A DNA stretch of 64,000 nt from Methanobacterium_D oryzae (lineage in GTDB: Archaea > Methanobacteriota > Methanobacteria > Methanobacteriales > Methanobacteriaceae): the NCBI RefSeq assembly GCF_050433505.1, contig NZ_JBNPXC010000001.1, forward strand, positions 1,178,001-1,242,000, written 5' to 3'. This document shows positions 7,243 to 15,676 of the stretch, one piece after another. Each line of letters opens with the position of its first letter. Position 1 is the first letter of the stretch. The notes under the pieces are model-generated. The model was not told where the DNA came from. It saw nothing but the letters and a program-made list of their open reading frames with translations, and searched no databases. The position numbers and the translations under genes are program-made.

Positions 7243-7482
7243 ATTAAAATAGTGGATGAATTAAAAGGGAAAGATGTTATAGATGATTCTGGAGATAAAA
7301 TTGGGGAAGTAAAAGACGTGGAATGGGATCCTAGATCAAATAGGATAGAATCTATAATCCTTCGTGAAGGAGGAGTTTCAGCTAAAGTTGGATTAGGTGA
7401 AAAAAGAATAGTCTCTATTGATAAGATTCAAAGCATTGGTGATAATGTACTACTCAAAACCAAACACTTTATGAGAGAGTAA
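7243..7482 (+). CDS. PRC-barrel domain protein (about 76-79 aa)
   Basis: The whole protein is one PRC-barrel: LKGKDVIDDSGDKIGEVKDVEWD, then IESIILREGG and the closing KIQSIGDNVLLK. A paralog is encoded at 32117-32362 (IGKEVIDSSGMIAGKVKDIDV). PRC-barrel proteins of this size bind partners such as RNA-processing or envelope proteins; the role here is unknown. The start is unclear: a GTG at 7252 lies 14 bases after GGGGTG, while an ATT at 7243 sits at the better distance and gives a lead-in (IKIVDELKG) like that of the paralog (MRVAGQIIG). I used the ATT and note GTG 7252 as the conservative choice. Confidence 0.85.
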   Translation: MKIVDELKGKDVIDDSGDKIGEVKDVEWDPRSNRIESIILREGGVSAKVGLGEKRIVSIDKIQSIGDNVLLKTKHFMRE

Positions 7483-7695
7483 TTATCCAAATTTAACTTT
7501 ATTTTATTTTTTTTTAATTGATCTCAAATATTCATAATCTGCAATTTTTAAGTAAATATAATAACTCATAAAGCTTTATTTTATCAATATAGGAAAAATA
7601 ATATTATTATTTGCAAATTAAGATATAATTATGTGAATTGAATAATTATTATATATCTAAAAGAATATAATTTGTGTAAAAAGGAGAAGATACAA

Positions 7696-7866
7696 ATGAA
7701 AATAACTGACTTAAGTCAAAAATGCCCAAAATGTGGTTGTGAGGATAAAACAATTAAAAGAGACCTTGATACAGAACATCATGCTCATGCAAAAACTGGA
7801 GCAGTAATTTGCTCTGAATGTGGATATGTATTTAAATCCAAAGAAGAATGTGAAAAAGAAGAATAA
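7696..7866 (+). CDS. Small Cys-rich peptide, candidate radical SAM substrate (56 aa)
   Basis: A longer frame opens at 7672 (TTG), but AAGGAGA at 7681-7687 lies within it, and the ATG at 7696 is properly spaced, so I start there. The peptide has CPKCGC (residues 10-15) and CSECGYVF (about 39-46), with HHAHAK between. This resembles small methanogen Cys-rich peptides that occur near peptide-modifying radical SAM enzymes; the enzyme gene is about 1.6 kb upstream on the same strand. A plain zinc-ribbon role without modification is equally possible. Its relative on the other strand is at 6583-6771. Confidence 0.8.
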   Translation: MKITDLSQKCPKCGCEDKTIKRDLDTEHHAHAKTGAVICSECGYVFKSKEECEKEE

Positions 7867-8296
7867 TTATTTTTATAAGGATATAATTTGAAAATAAATT
7901 GATTATAAATTTGTAACTAATTAATCTTCTATTTTTTAAAGATTTAATAATTTAATAGATAATTCAAAATTAAAGGATTACAACTGTTTTAAGCATATCT
8001 TACTTTTATTTAGCATGTTTATTTTGTATACATTTACACTTGAAATGAATGTCTAGAAATATTTATAAATCACGCTAATCAATGTAGTATATTATTCTAA
8101 ATTTTTATAGGGATAAAGTCAGTATTGTTAGCTAGATATGGTAGGGGAATGTAAAATATATACAGAAAATTGTCCTATATCTGAAATCTATAAATACTAA
8201 AAGGAATAATTCTAAAATTTAGATATATTGCATTCTAACTAATAGTATGAGATAATTTTAAACTCTTAAACTAATTTAAATAAAAGGTGAAAACAG
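7867..8296. other. Intergenic region before the ferredoxin gene
   Basis: No protein gene is visible in these 430 bases. TATA-like sequences lie at about 8059-8070 (AATATTTATAAAT) and about 8188-8198 (TCTATAAATACT). The part between them is less AT-rich (GGATAAAGTCAG, GGTAGGGGAATG) and could be a small RNA or a long leader for the ferredoxin/reductase operon. This is suggestive only. Confidence 0.35.
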
Positions 8297-8464
8297 ATGA
8301 TAGTTAAAGAATGGTGTATGTACTGCGGTGAATGCTCAGGCGTATGCCCAAGGGGCTTAATTGAAGTTCGTGAAATAGACATAGTATTTGATAAAGATCA
8401 GTGTAAAGATTGCAAGATATGTATTAAAGCGTGCCCAGTAAAGGCATTAGAAAAAGAGGATTAA
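8297..8464 (+). CDS. 2[4Fe-4S] ferredoxin, likely electron donor to geranylgeranyl reductase (55 aa)
   Basis: Two cluster motifs are complete: CMYCGECSGVCP (Cys 7, 10, 13, 17) and CKDCKICIKACP (Cys 36, 39, 42, 46). An AAAGGTGA ribosome site precedes the ATG at 8297. The stop is 12 bases before the start of the reductase gene, so both are probably on one transcript. A ferredoxin next to geranylgeranyl reductase is needed for full lipid saturation in Methanosarcina acetivorans, which supports the same role here by analogy. Confidence 0.92.
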   Translation: MIVKEWCMYCGECSGVCPRGLIEVREIDIVFDKDQCKDCKICIKACPVKALEKED

Positions 8465-8476
8465 GGAGCAGATTGA

Positions 8477-9661
8477 ATGATTGAAACTGATATTCTAGTA
8501 ATTGGTGCAGGTCCTGCAGGTTCATCAGCTGCAAAACACGCAGCTTTAAACGGTGCTAAAGTATTAATGATTGAAAAAAAGTCTGAAATAGGTGCACCAA
8601 AAAGATGTGCCGAAGGAGTTTCTAAAGAGGGCTTACTAAAACTTGGAATAGAACCAAGCAGCAGATGGGTAACTTCAGAAATTGATGGCGTACGTCTTGT
8701 ATCTCCGGGAGGAATAGACGTATGGCTTAATCAAGACACTGTTAAACTTCCAGAAATGGGTTATGTAGTAGAAAGAAAAGTTTTTGACAAATTCATGGCT
8801 ATGGATGCTGCAAGAGCTGGTGCCGATATAATGGTTAAAACCCTTGCTAAAGGTTTAGAGAGAAAAGATGGCCACATAATTGTTAAAGCCGAAAGAATGG
8901 GCGAAGAAATTGAAATTAAGGCAAAAATAGTAATTGGTGCAGATGGTCCAGAAGGAAGAGTTGGAAGATGGGGCGGCCTTAGAACAACAGTTAAACCTAA
9001 AGACATGGAATCTGGAGCTCAATTTGAAATGGCGGGCGTTGAAATGGAAAATCCAAATGCACTGGAATTCTATTTTGGAAGTGTTGCTCCTGGAGGTTAT
9101 GCATGGGTATTCCCAAAAGGAGATGACATTGCAAATGTTGGACTCGCTGTAATATCTCCATTAACAGATAAAAGTGCCTATGAACATCTTGTTGAATTTG
9201 CAAAAACATGTCCGACCACTAAAAATGCAACAGCCGTTGAATTAAATATAGGTGGAGATCCAGTAGGGGGCATCTTAAAGAAAATATCCGCAGATAATCT
9301 ATTAGTAGTAGGGGATGCAGCTGGAATGGTAAACCCTTTAACCGGAGGAGGAATAATAAGCGGTATGGAAGGAGGTCTAATTGCTGGTGAAGTTGCTGCA
9401 GCAGCAATTAAAGATGGAGATACATCTGCAGAAAGACTATCTGAATACGATAAGAGGGCGCAAGAGGAGATTGGCGACTCATTTAATAAATACATGAAGT
9501 CAAGAGATTACTTAGAAAGCCTCTCTGATGAAGAATTAGATTCAATTGCAAAGACTTTCAATGAAACTGAGTTTGAAAGAATAAGTACAACAGAACTTCT
9601 TAAAGTTCTTGTTAAAGTCTCACCAAAAGCTTTATTGAAGCTTGGAAAACTATTCAAATAA
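8477..9661 (+). CDS. Digeranylgeranylglycerophospholipid (geranylgeranyl) reductase (394 aa)
   Basis: This flavoprotein saturates the isoprenoid chains of archaeal membrane lipids. The N-terminal dinucleotide fold is GAGPAGSSAAKHAA (residues 8-21), followed by the RCAEGVS segment typical of the family. PGGYAWVFPKGDDIANVGL lies in mid-protein, and the second FAD motif GDAAGMVNPLTGGGI lies near residue 280. The length is normal for archaeal members. It follows the ferredoxin gene by 12 bases with an AAGGAG site. A strong stem-loop follows the stop. Confidence 0.95.
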   Translation: MIETDILVIGAGPAGSSAAKHAALNGAKVLMIEKKSEIGAPKRCAEGVSKEGLLKLGIEPSSRWVTSEIDGVRLVSPGGIDVWLNQDTVKLPEMGYVVERKVFDKFMAMDAARAGADIMVKTLAKGLERKDGHIIVKAERMGEEIEIKAKIVIGADGPEGRVGRWGGLRTTVKPKDMESGAQFEMAGVEMENPNALEFYFGSVAPGGYAWVFPKGDDIANVGLAVISPLTDKSAYEHLVEFAKTCPTTKNATAVELNIGGDPVGGILKKISADNLLVVGDAAGMVNPLTGGGIISGMEGGLIAGEVAAAAIKDGDTSAERLSEYDKRAQEEIGDSFNKYMKSRDYLESLSDEELDSIAKTFNETEFERISTTELLKVLVKVSPKALLKLGKLFK

Positions 9662-9681
9662 ATTAATTATTTTTTTAAGAT

Positions 9682-9702
9682 TTTAGGGTCTTAAACCCTA
9701 AA
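9682..9702. terminator. Stem-loop between convergent genes
   Basis: TTTAGGGT (9682-9689) pairs perfectly with ACCCTAAA (9695-9702) around a five-base loop, with T-rich sequence on both sides. It lies between the convergent reductase and UbiA genes and can serve both strands. Confidence 0.65.
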
Positions 9703-9751
9703 TAATTTGTTTTATATATAAATACTCTTTTTACTAATTCTAAAATTTAAA

Positions 9752-10549
9752 CTAAAATAAAATAATTAAAATACATAAAAAAAAGAACACCATCGCAACT
9801 TGATGATATCCTATATCTGCAAGACGTGTCATTTTTTCTTTATCTTTAAAAAGAGATAAATATAATGGTATTCCAGCTAATAATGCGGGTAGAATTACAA
9901 TTATTAGTTGTACATAATTCATCTGGCCAGAAAGCATTATATAACTTAAAAGTATCCCAGAAAGCACCCCTAAAATACTTGCAGCAACAATTTTTGATTT
10001 ATACATTGTATAAGTGCACATTGCTGCAATGTACATAAATAGATAAACACTTATTGGAACTATCAACACATTACCTAATAAAACACAGCAAGATGCTATT
10101 CTAAGAACAGTATTTGTCGCAGTACTTGCAAAAGGCGCAATAATCGTATCTTTAAGCCTTAAAGGCGGTAATGTGTAAATTATTTGGTTTAAAAGCATTA
10201 ATCCTAATATTATTGTAAATAGGGACTTTAGTGTGGCTAAAGAAACTATAAAGACAGCTATTATAAGAGATCCACAAAAGATAACTATCCATTTTTTATC
10301 AATATCATTTTGAATAAATGCCCTATTCCTTTTAGTATGGTCTTTTCGATCAATATCAAGATCAGTTAAATCATTTAAGCTATATAAAGCCCCCCAAAGC
10401 ACTGAAACGAGTAAAAGACCTTCTAATATTTCATAAGGATTAGTAATGGGGATTCCTGAAAAATAAGCATATGTAAGTGCAAGTAAATAGGCATTAACAT
10501 TTTTGGATGCCCATGTGATTCTTGTGGATTTAATAAGAATTTTTATCAT
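9752..10549 (-). CDS. UbiA-family prenyltransferase (265 aa)
   Basis: This integral membrane protein has about eight hydrophobic helices. The first Asp-rich motif is NDLTDLDIDRKDHTKRNR (about residues 60-77), which binds the Mg-prenyl diphosphate. The segment YTLPPLRLKD in the middle matches the second conserved loop of the family. A GAGGAGA site precedes the ATG at 10549. Substrates cannot be read from the sequence: candidates are lipid-precursor or quinone-like prenylations, and the lipid reductase next door makes a lipid role attractive. The two genes are convergent, so they are not one operon. Confidence 0.85.
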   Translation of the reverse strand: MIKILIKSTRITWASKNVNAYLLALTYAYFSGIPITNPYEILEGLLLVSVLWGALYSLNDLTDLDIDRKDHTKRNRAFIQNDIDKKWIVIFCGSLIIAVFIVSLATLKSLFTIILGLMLLNQIIYTLPPLRLKDTIIAPFASTATNTVLRIASCCVLLGNVLIVPISVYLFMYIAAMCTYTMYKSKIVAASILGVLSGILLSYIMLSGQMNYVQLIIVILPALLAGIPLYLSLFKDKEKMTRLADIGYHQVAMVFFFLCILIILF

Positions 10550-10626
10550 CTATTCTCCTCAGTAGAAGCTTAAAAATTTCACATGCTATTTTAAATTTAA
10601 GTAATTATTCAATACAAAAAGTGTAA

Positions 10627-11370
10627 TTAATTTTCTAATGCATCACATATAAATCTTGGTTTACGTCCATATTTTTGGATAAAAGGTTTAATTGTATTTT
10701 CATCAGCATTTTCAATGTGTATTTTTACTATATCTATAGTTTCTTTCTCTGAATAAGATATTTCCACAACATCAAAAAATATTTTGAGTAAATTAATTAT
10801 AATTCTTGAAAATAAGCCCAAATCAGTGAATATATCATATTTTTTCCCGTTTATATATATTCTCCATGCTGTTTGAAGTACAATATTTATTTTTTTAAAT
10901 TCTCCTCTATGCTTTAGATATTCAATTATACACAATAAATAAAAATAGAATGCATGAAAACCTTTATTATCCGTCCATTGACTAAAACCCACATTATTTT
11001 TGTTTAAAAAGTGTGAATCATGAAAACTATCAGCAAAAAGAACTGTATCATACTGGGAAAGTTCTTCATATATTTTTTCTTCTTTAACGCTAAGATCATC
11101 ACTAACGCTTTTGAAAAGTTTGTTAAATATTTCTTTTGAGCTTAAATTAACATCTTCTAAATTAAGTTTAACATCATATACATTTAAATCCATCTTATTT
11201 AATGCAGAATAAATATTCGCTGATTTACCAGTTCCTGGGGCTCCTACTACATGGACTATTATTCCTTTACTTAATTTTAGAGTTTCAAACATTTTACAAA
11301 GTTTTTTATAACAATGAGTAATTAAGAAATTTTTGTTATCCTCAATTGAATTTACTTTAAATTTTCCCAT
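10627..11370 (-). CDS. P-loop ATPase of unknown role (247 aa)
   Basis: The Walker A motif is GAPGTGKSANIY (about residues 43-54), and YDTVLFADSF near residue 109 is a plausible Walker B. It looks like a stand-alone STAND/AAA-type ATPase without fused sensor domains. The second half is rich in Ile, Lys and aromatic residues (FKKINIVLQTAWRIYINGKKYDIF). No ribosome site precedes the ATG at 11370, and a TATA-like CATATTTATATTC lies about 27 bases upstream, so the mRNA is probably leaderless. Family assignment beyond ATPase is not possible by eye. Confidence 0.75.
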   Translation of the reverse strand: MGKFKVNSIEDNKNFLITHCYKKLCKMFETLKLSKGIIVHVVGAPGTGKSANIYSALNKMDLNVYDVKLNLEDVNLSSKEIFNKLFKSVSDDLSVKEEKIYEELSQYDTVLFADSFHDSHFLNKNNVGFSQWTDNKGFHAFYFYLLCIIEYLKHRGEFKKINIVLQTAWRIYINGKKYDIFTDLGLFSRIIINLLKIFFDVVEISYSEKETIDIVKIHIENADENTIKPFIQKYGRKPRFICDALEN

Positions 11371-11549
11371 AGGGGTAGTATGTTAATTTTTGAATATAAA
11401 TATGAGGTCATGATTTAAAAGAGCTGCTTTGGATTAAAATTTTAATTAGCTAATGATTTGATGGTTAGACAAATTTAGGTGTATATTGAATTTAGAAGAT
11501 TTTATTACTTTTTAGAATTATATTAATATATAAATAATGGGGGCTTCTA

Positions 11550-13310
11550 ATGGCGAAATATAGGTGCGTAGTTTGTAATTACATATATGATGAAAAATTG
11601 GAAGGTAAAAAATTTCAAGATTTATCTGATGATTGGAGATGCCCGGTGTGTAATGTATCTAAAGATCTTTTTGTTCCTTTAAAAGAAAAACCTAAAACAA
11701 TAGAAGAAAAAGCAGAAAAGACAGTATCGGATGTACTAGTAGATCAGCTAGTTGAATGGGGAGTTAAATTTGTTTATGGTATGCCTGGAACATCTGTTTT
11801 AGGAATAATCGAATCAATAAGAAAACGAGATGAAATTAAATATATACAAGTACGACATGAGGAATCAGCAGCATTTATGGCATCAGCACACGGTAAACTC
11901 ACAGGACATGTAGCTGCATGCCTTACAATAGCAGGCCCTGGATCAACAAATCTAGCGACGGGATTATATGATGCACAGCTAGATCATTCACCAGTTTTAG
12001 CCATAACAGGAATGGTAAAACGACAGATAATTGGCCCGGGATCTTTTCAAGAAATTGACCAGTATTCCTTTTTTAAACCCGTATCAGTGTTTGATAAGAC
12101 ATTAATGACAAGAAACCAGACAGTACCACTTACAACTCTTGCAATAAAACATGCGCTTGTAGATGGGGGCGTTTCACATTTGGGAATTCCAGTTGATCTT
12201 CAAAGCAAGCCTCATGATGCAGAAATAATTCCATTTGAAGGAAATTTTCCAAATAAGTGCATTTCACAGCCAGAAATTATGGTAAAAAAAGCGGCCGAAG
12301 TTATTGATAAAGCTAAAAGACCAGTAATAATCATAGGTTTTGGAGCAATGGGACAAGGAGATAATATTATTGATTTGGCAGAGAAAATTTCAGCACCTAT
12401 TGTAACAACATATAGGGGAAAAGGAGTAGTCGATGAATATCATGAGCTTTATGTTGGAAGTCATGGAGGAATTGGATCATCTGTATCAGCTAAACTAGTT
12501 AGGGACTCTGATCTTTTAATTGTTATAGGATGCTCTTTTTCTGACCAAAGTCAGATTCCAGAAAAAAAAATGGTTCAAATTGACATAAATCCAATGATGA
12601 TAGCAAAAAGATACCGTGTTGAAGTGGGTTTATTTGGAAATTCATCAGTTTTAGTGCCTCAACTTAAAGAGGAGGTTAAAGAAAATAAAAAAGAAGAATA
12701 TTTAGATGAAATAGGGAATTTAAAACAAGAATGGTTAGATTTACTTGAAGAAGAAGCGGATTCTGGAAAAACTCCAATACGTCCTCAATACATCGTAAAA
12801 GTTTTAAATGAAAAAATTGCAGATGATGCCATAATAACATTGGATACCGGTGAAAACGGATGGTGGTTTGGAAGGAATTTCTGGATGAAAAAGACTCAAA
12901 AAATGATATTCTCTGGTTATCTTGGTTCAATGGCCTTTTCTTTACCTGCAGCAATTGCAGCACAACTTTCATATCCTGAAAGACAGGTAATATGCACGGC
13001 TGGCGACGGTGGATTTTCAATGCTTATGGCAGATTTTATGACAGCAGTCAAAAATAAACTACCTATTAAGGTGTTTATATTCAATAACAGCGAATTAGCC
13101 ATGATTCGGCAGGAGCAGTTGATGGAAAATTATCCAAACTATGAAACAGAACTTCATAGTTTTGATTTTGCACAATATGCTCGAAATTGCGGAACTATTG
13201 GAATAAAAGTTGAAAAGCCAGAGGAACTAAATGGGGCTGTTGATGAAGCTTTAAAATCAGATAAACCTGTTATTGTGGATATTATTACGGATCCAGTAAG
13301 ATTTGTATAA
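11550..13310 (+). CDS. Rubredoxin fused to a TPP-dependent decarboxylase/oxidase-type enzyme (586 aa)
   Basis: Residues 1-45 are a rubredoxin: CVVCNYIYD and later CPVCNVSKDLF supply four Fe ligands. From about residue 58 a full acetolactate-synthase/pyruvate-oxidase-type protein follows. It has the catalytic Glu in VRHEES (Glu 104), the central domain IIGFGAMGQGD...TTYRGKGVVDE, and the TPP-Mg motif GDGGFSMLMADF...NN starting at residue 485. The fusion suggests that electrons from the carbonyl-acid oxidation pass to or from the rubredoxin iron. The substrate cannot be told; pyruvate or another 2-oxo acid is likely. GGGGGCT precedes the ATG. It is monocistronic or ends at the inverted repeat downstream. 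Confidence 0.88.
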   Translation: MAKYRCVVCNYIYDEKLEGKKFQDLSDDWRCPVCNVSKDLFVPLKEKPKTIEEKAEKTVSDVLVDQLVEWGVKFVYGMPGTSVLGIIESIRKRDEIKYIQVRHEESAAFMASAHGKLTGHVAACLTIAGPGSTNLATGLYDAQLDHSPVLAITGMVKRQIIGPGSFQEIDQYSFFKPVSVFDKTLMTRNQTVPLTTLAIKHALVDGGVSHLGIPVDLQSKPHDAEIIPFEGNFPNKCISQPEIMVKKAAEVIDKAKRPVIIIGFGAMGQGDNIIDLAEKISAPIVTTYRGKGVVDEYHELYVGSHGGIGSSVSAKLVRDSDLLIVIGCSFSDQSQIPEKKMVQIDINPMMIAKRYRVEVGLFGNSSVLVPQLKEEVKENKKEEYLDEIGNLKQEWLDLLEEEADSGKTPIRPQYIVKVLNEKIADDAIITLDTGENGWWFGRNFWMKKTQKMIFSGYLGSMAFSLPAAIAAQLSYPERQVICTAGDGGFSMLMADFMTAVKNKLPIKVFIFNNSELAMIRQEQLMENYPNYETELHSFDFAQYARNCGTIGIKVEKPEELNGAVDEALKSDKPVIVDIITDPVRFV

Positions 13311-13311
13311 A

Positions 13312-13376
13312 TCCATTAAATTACAAATTACAATTATTCATTTGAGCCTTAAATTTAAATAAATTAATTTAATGGA
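13312..13376. repeat. 12-bp perfect inverted repeat after the rubredoxin fusion gene
   Basis: TCCATTAAATTA (13312-13323) is the exact reverse complement of TAATTTAATGGA (13365-13376), with 41 bases between. It begins two bases after the stop codon. It could fold as a large 3' stem-loop on the transcript, or be a paired protein site ahead of the next gene. Confidence 0.5.
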
Positions 13377-13442
13377 CATTTTATGGATTAGATAAATAAA
13401 TTTATTTTTAATAATATTCAATGTAAATTTGAGGAAACAATT

Positions 13443-14351
13443 ATGAAAGTTCAATGTATAACTGAAGAATCTCTTTTTAGACCAGAAGCAGTAAGATGGC
13501 GCGAGAGAATGAATCTTCTTGAGCCTATGGGTGATGCTGTGGTTATTTTGCCATGCAGCATGAGAAAACCCTATTCATCATCTAGATCACACTTAATTTT
13601 TATGAAAGTTACAAAGGGAATACAGGAATGTATATTAACATCTCCATTTGGTGTTTGCCCAAGGGAAATGGAAAAAACATACCCCATACAATCATATGAT
13701 ACCTCAACAACCGGAGAATGGTCAAATGAAGAAATTAAAGTTGTTGGAGAATGTCTAAAAGATTATGTTGATGGAAAAGAAGTAATAGCGCATGTAGAAG
13801 GGGGATATAAGCAAGTTTGCGAAGAATATCTCGAAGATGCTGTTTATACATCTACTGGCAAAACTACTTCCAAAGAATCAATTGAAAACCTTAAAAGAGA
13901 GGTTAAGAAATATCCTAGGATTAAAGGAAGGGCTAAGACACTACACATGTTTAGATCAATTGCAAGATATCAATTTAACAGTAAAAAAGCGGATGCTTTA
14001 ATACCAGATGATGTTAAAATTCTTGGAAGATTCGATAGACGAATATTAAGAGATGGAAAACAGATTGCAACATTACATTTTAATAATGGATTTTATTCTC
14101 TAAATTTAGAAGGGGGAGAAATTTTAAAGGAAATTAATAAAAAGCATGTGAAAATCAATTTTGAGCTTAAAACCAACAGTCTTTTCTCTCCAGGAGTAAC
14201 TGAGGCTGATCAGGATATAGTTCCTAATGATGAAGTTGTAATACTTAAAGATGGTGAAGTTGTAGGTGTTGGGAAGGCTATCTTAAGTGGAAAAGAAATG
14301 AAAAGAGCTACTAAGGGAATTGCAGTGAAAATAAGGCATAGAAAAAAGTAA
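13443..14351 (+). CDS. ArcS-like archaeosine synthase family protein, short form with PUA domain (302 aa)
   Basis: The conserved PCSMRKPYSSSRSH segment (about residues 37-50) is the hallmark of the archaeosine synthase core (DUF5591), which changes preQ0 in tRNA position 15 toward archaeosine. The C-terminal part from about residue 220 (VVILKDGEVVGVGKAILSGKEM) reads as a PUA RNA-binding domain. Full-length ArcS proteins carry an additional N-terminal TGT-like domain that is absent here, so this is the short arrangement. Its partner tgtA is not in the window. A GAGGAA site precedes the ATG. Confidence 0.78.
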   Translation: MKVQCITEESLFRPEAVRWRERMNLLEPMGDAVVILPCSMRKPYSSSRSHLIFMKVTKGIQECILTSPFGVCPREMEKTYPIQSYDTSTTGEWSNEEIKVVGECLKDYVDGKEVIAHVEGGYKQVCEEYLEDAVYTSTGKTTSKESIENLKREVKKYPRIKGRAKTLHMFRSIARYQFNSKKADALIPDDVKILGRFDRRILRDGKQIATLHFNNGFYSLNLEGGEILKEINKKHVKINFELKTNSLFSPGVTEADQDIVPNDEVVILKDGEVVGVGKAILSGKEMKRATKGIAVKIRHRKK

Positions 14352-14356
14352 AACCT

Positions 14357-14375
14357 GCAAAATTTTCAATTTTGC
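14357..14375 (+). terminator. Stem-loop after the ArcS-like gene
   Basis: GCAAAAT (14357-14363) and ATTTTGC (14369-14375) pair around TTTCA, starting six bases after the stop codon. T-rich sequence follows. Confidence 0.5.
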
Positions 14376-14623
14376 TGCTTGTAATAATTCTTTGAATTTT
14401 TACGGTTGCAAATCTTTGTTTTTCAAACATCAAAAGTTTATGAACTTTCGAGTACTCTTTGCAAAGATATAAATAACTATAAATATCATAAATAGGAACA
14501 ATTAGAATTACTCCTATTTTTAAATAATATCCGTTTAAAAGGTTTATTTAATGGATGGGAGTCAAAATATACTTATTTAGTTAAAAAAAAATATTAAATT
14601 TACTAATTTTAAGGAGAGATATT

Positions 14624-14908
14624 ATGGCAGATGAATTAGTCGAAAAAGTAAAAGAAGCACTCTCAACTGTAGCTGATCCTCACATGGGCATTAGTATAGT
14701 TGAAATGGGAATTGTTCAAGATATAGAAATAGCAGATAAAATTGCAAAAATTACTATACAACCAACAAATCCTGGCTGTATGAGTGCAGCTAACATAGCA
14801 ATGAGCGCAAAACTCGCTGCTGAAAAAGTTGAAGGAATAGATAAGGCAGAAATCATTGTTCAAGGACATATGATGGCTGAAGCTATTTCTGAAATGGTAA
14901 ACAAATAA
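14624..14908 (+). CDS. MIP18/DUF59-type iron-sulfur cluster assembly protein (94 aa)
   Basis: The whole protein is one DUF59 (MIP18/SufT) domain: LSTVADPHMGISIVEMGIVQDIEI, then the PTNPGCMSAANIA loop with the single conserved Cys near residue 52. These proteins help mature iron-sulfur proteins. An AAGGAGAG site precedes the ATG. The adenylate kinase gene starts 21 bases after its stop, so the two form a short operon. Confidence 0.88.
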   Translation: MADELVEKVKEALSTVADPHMGISIVEMGIVQDIEIADKIAKITIQPTNPGCMSAANIAMSAKLAAEKVEGIDKAEIIVQGHMMAEAISEMVNK

Positions 14909-14929
14909 TTTTTAGATTTTGGTGCTCGA

Positions 14930-15481
14930 ATGGAACTTCCATGGAACATGGTAGTGGTTACAGGTGTTCCGGGAGTTGGTAAAACAACACTCTGTAGAAG
15001 TGTTTCTAAAGATCTTAAATATAATTATATAAATTATGGAGATCTGATGCTTGAAATTGCTGAAAGCAGAGATCTCGCTTCTACAGATCTTCAAATGTTT
15101 AGTCTTGATTTTGAAATCCAGCATGAAATCTGGAAAAGCGCAGCTTTAAAAATTAAAGATATGAAAAGAGTTATTGTAGATTTACACGGTGTTGATCAGT
15201 CTAAAATTGGATATATAATCTCATTACCAGTTGAAATTATAAAACCAGATATAATTCTTGTAATAGAGTCTTCAAAAGATAAAATATTCCGACAAAGGAA
15301 TGAGGACGCTAAAAAAAGAATTAATGATACTATAGAAAGCTTGACAGAACATATGGATGTTTTGAGAAATATGATGGCATCATGTTCTGCGATTTTAGGT
15401 TGTAATTTTGCAATACTGAAAAATGATAACTTTGAAGAATGTTTAATACAAATGAAGAATATATTAAGCACAATAAATTGA
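14930..15481 (+). CDS. Archaeal-type adenylate kinase-like nucleotide kinase (183 aa)
   Basis: The P-loop GVPGVGKTTLC lies at residues 12-22, followed by the NYGDLMLEIAESRDL segment that fits the archaeal adenylate kinase family (NMP binding). The lid region with its Arg pair appears as FRQRNEDAKKRIND. The length suits the family. An internal ATG at MVVVTG would be six codons shorter. The upstream MIP18 gene is 21 bases away. I am sure it is a small nucleotide kinase, less sure that AMP is the acceptor. Confidence 0.8.
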   Translation: MELPWNMVVVTGVPGVGKTTLCRSVSKDLKYNYINYGDLMLEIAESRDLASTDLQMFSLDFEIQHEIWKSAALKIKDMKRVIVDLHGVDQSKIGYIISLPVEIIKPDIILVIESSKDKIFRQRNEDAKKRINDTIESLTEHMDVLRNMMASCSAILGCNFAILKNDNFEECLIQMKNILSTIN

Positions 15482-15601
15482 ATCCATGTTTATCATCCGT
15501 AAAGCTTATATGTGATGAAGACTAATCTTGAAACTACCTTTTTATAGGTTTTGAACTTTTAAAATTCCTAGATGAAAAAGTTCATTAAATAAAGTTAATG
15601 G

Positions 15602-15676
15602 GGGCCCGTGGCTCAGCTTGGTTAGAGCGCACGGCTGATAACCGTGAGGCCCTGGGTTCGAATCCCAGCGGGCCCA
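15602..15676 (+). tRNA. tRNA-Ile (anticodon GAT)
   Basis: All arms fold. The acceptor GGGCCCG (15602-15608) pairs with CGGGCCC (15669-15675), discriminator A at 15676. The anticodon stem CACGG/CCGTG encloses loop CTGATAA with anticodon GAT, and the T arm is CTGGG-TTCGAAT-CCCAG. The 3' CCA is not encoded. There is no intron. Confidence 0.97.

Noticed and set aside
12676..13020. Minus-strand open frame inside the rubredoxin-TPP fusion gene
   Set aside because: It lies fully within a well-supported gene, with odd composition (many His, Phe, Leu) and no ribosome site: a shadow frame.
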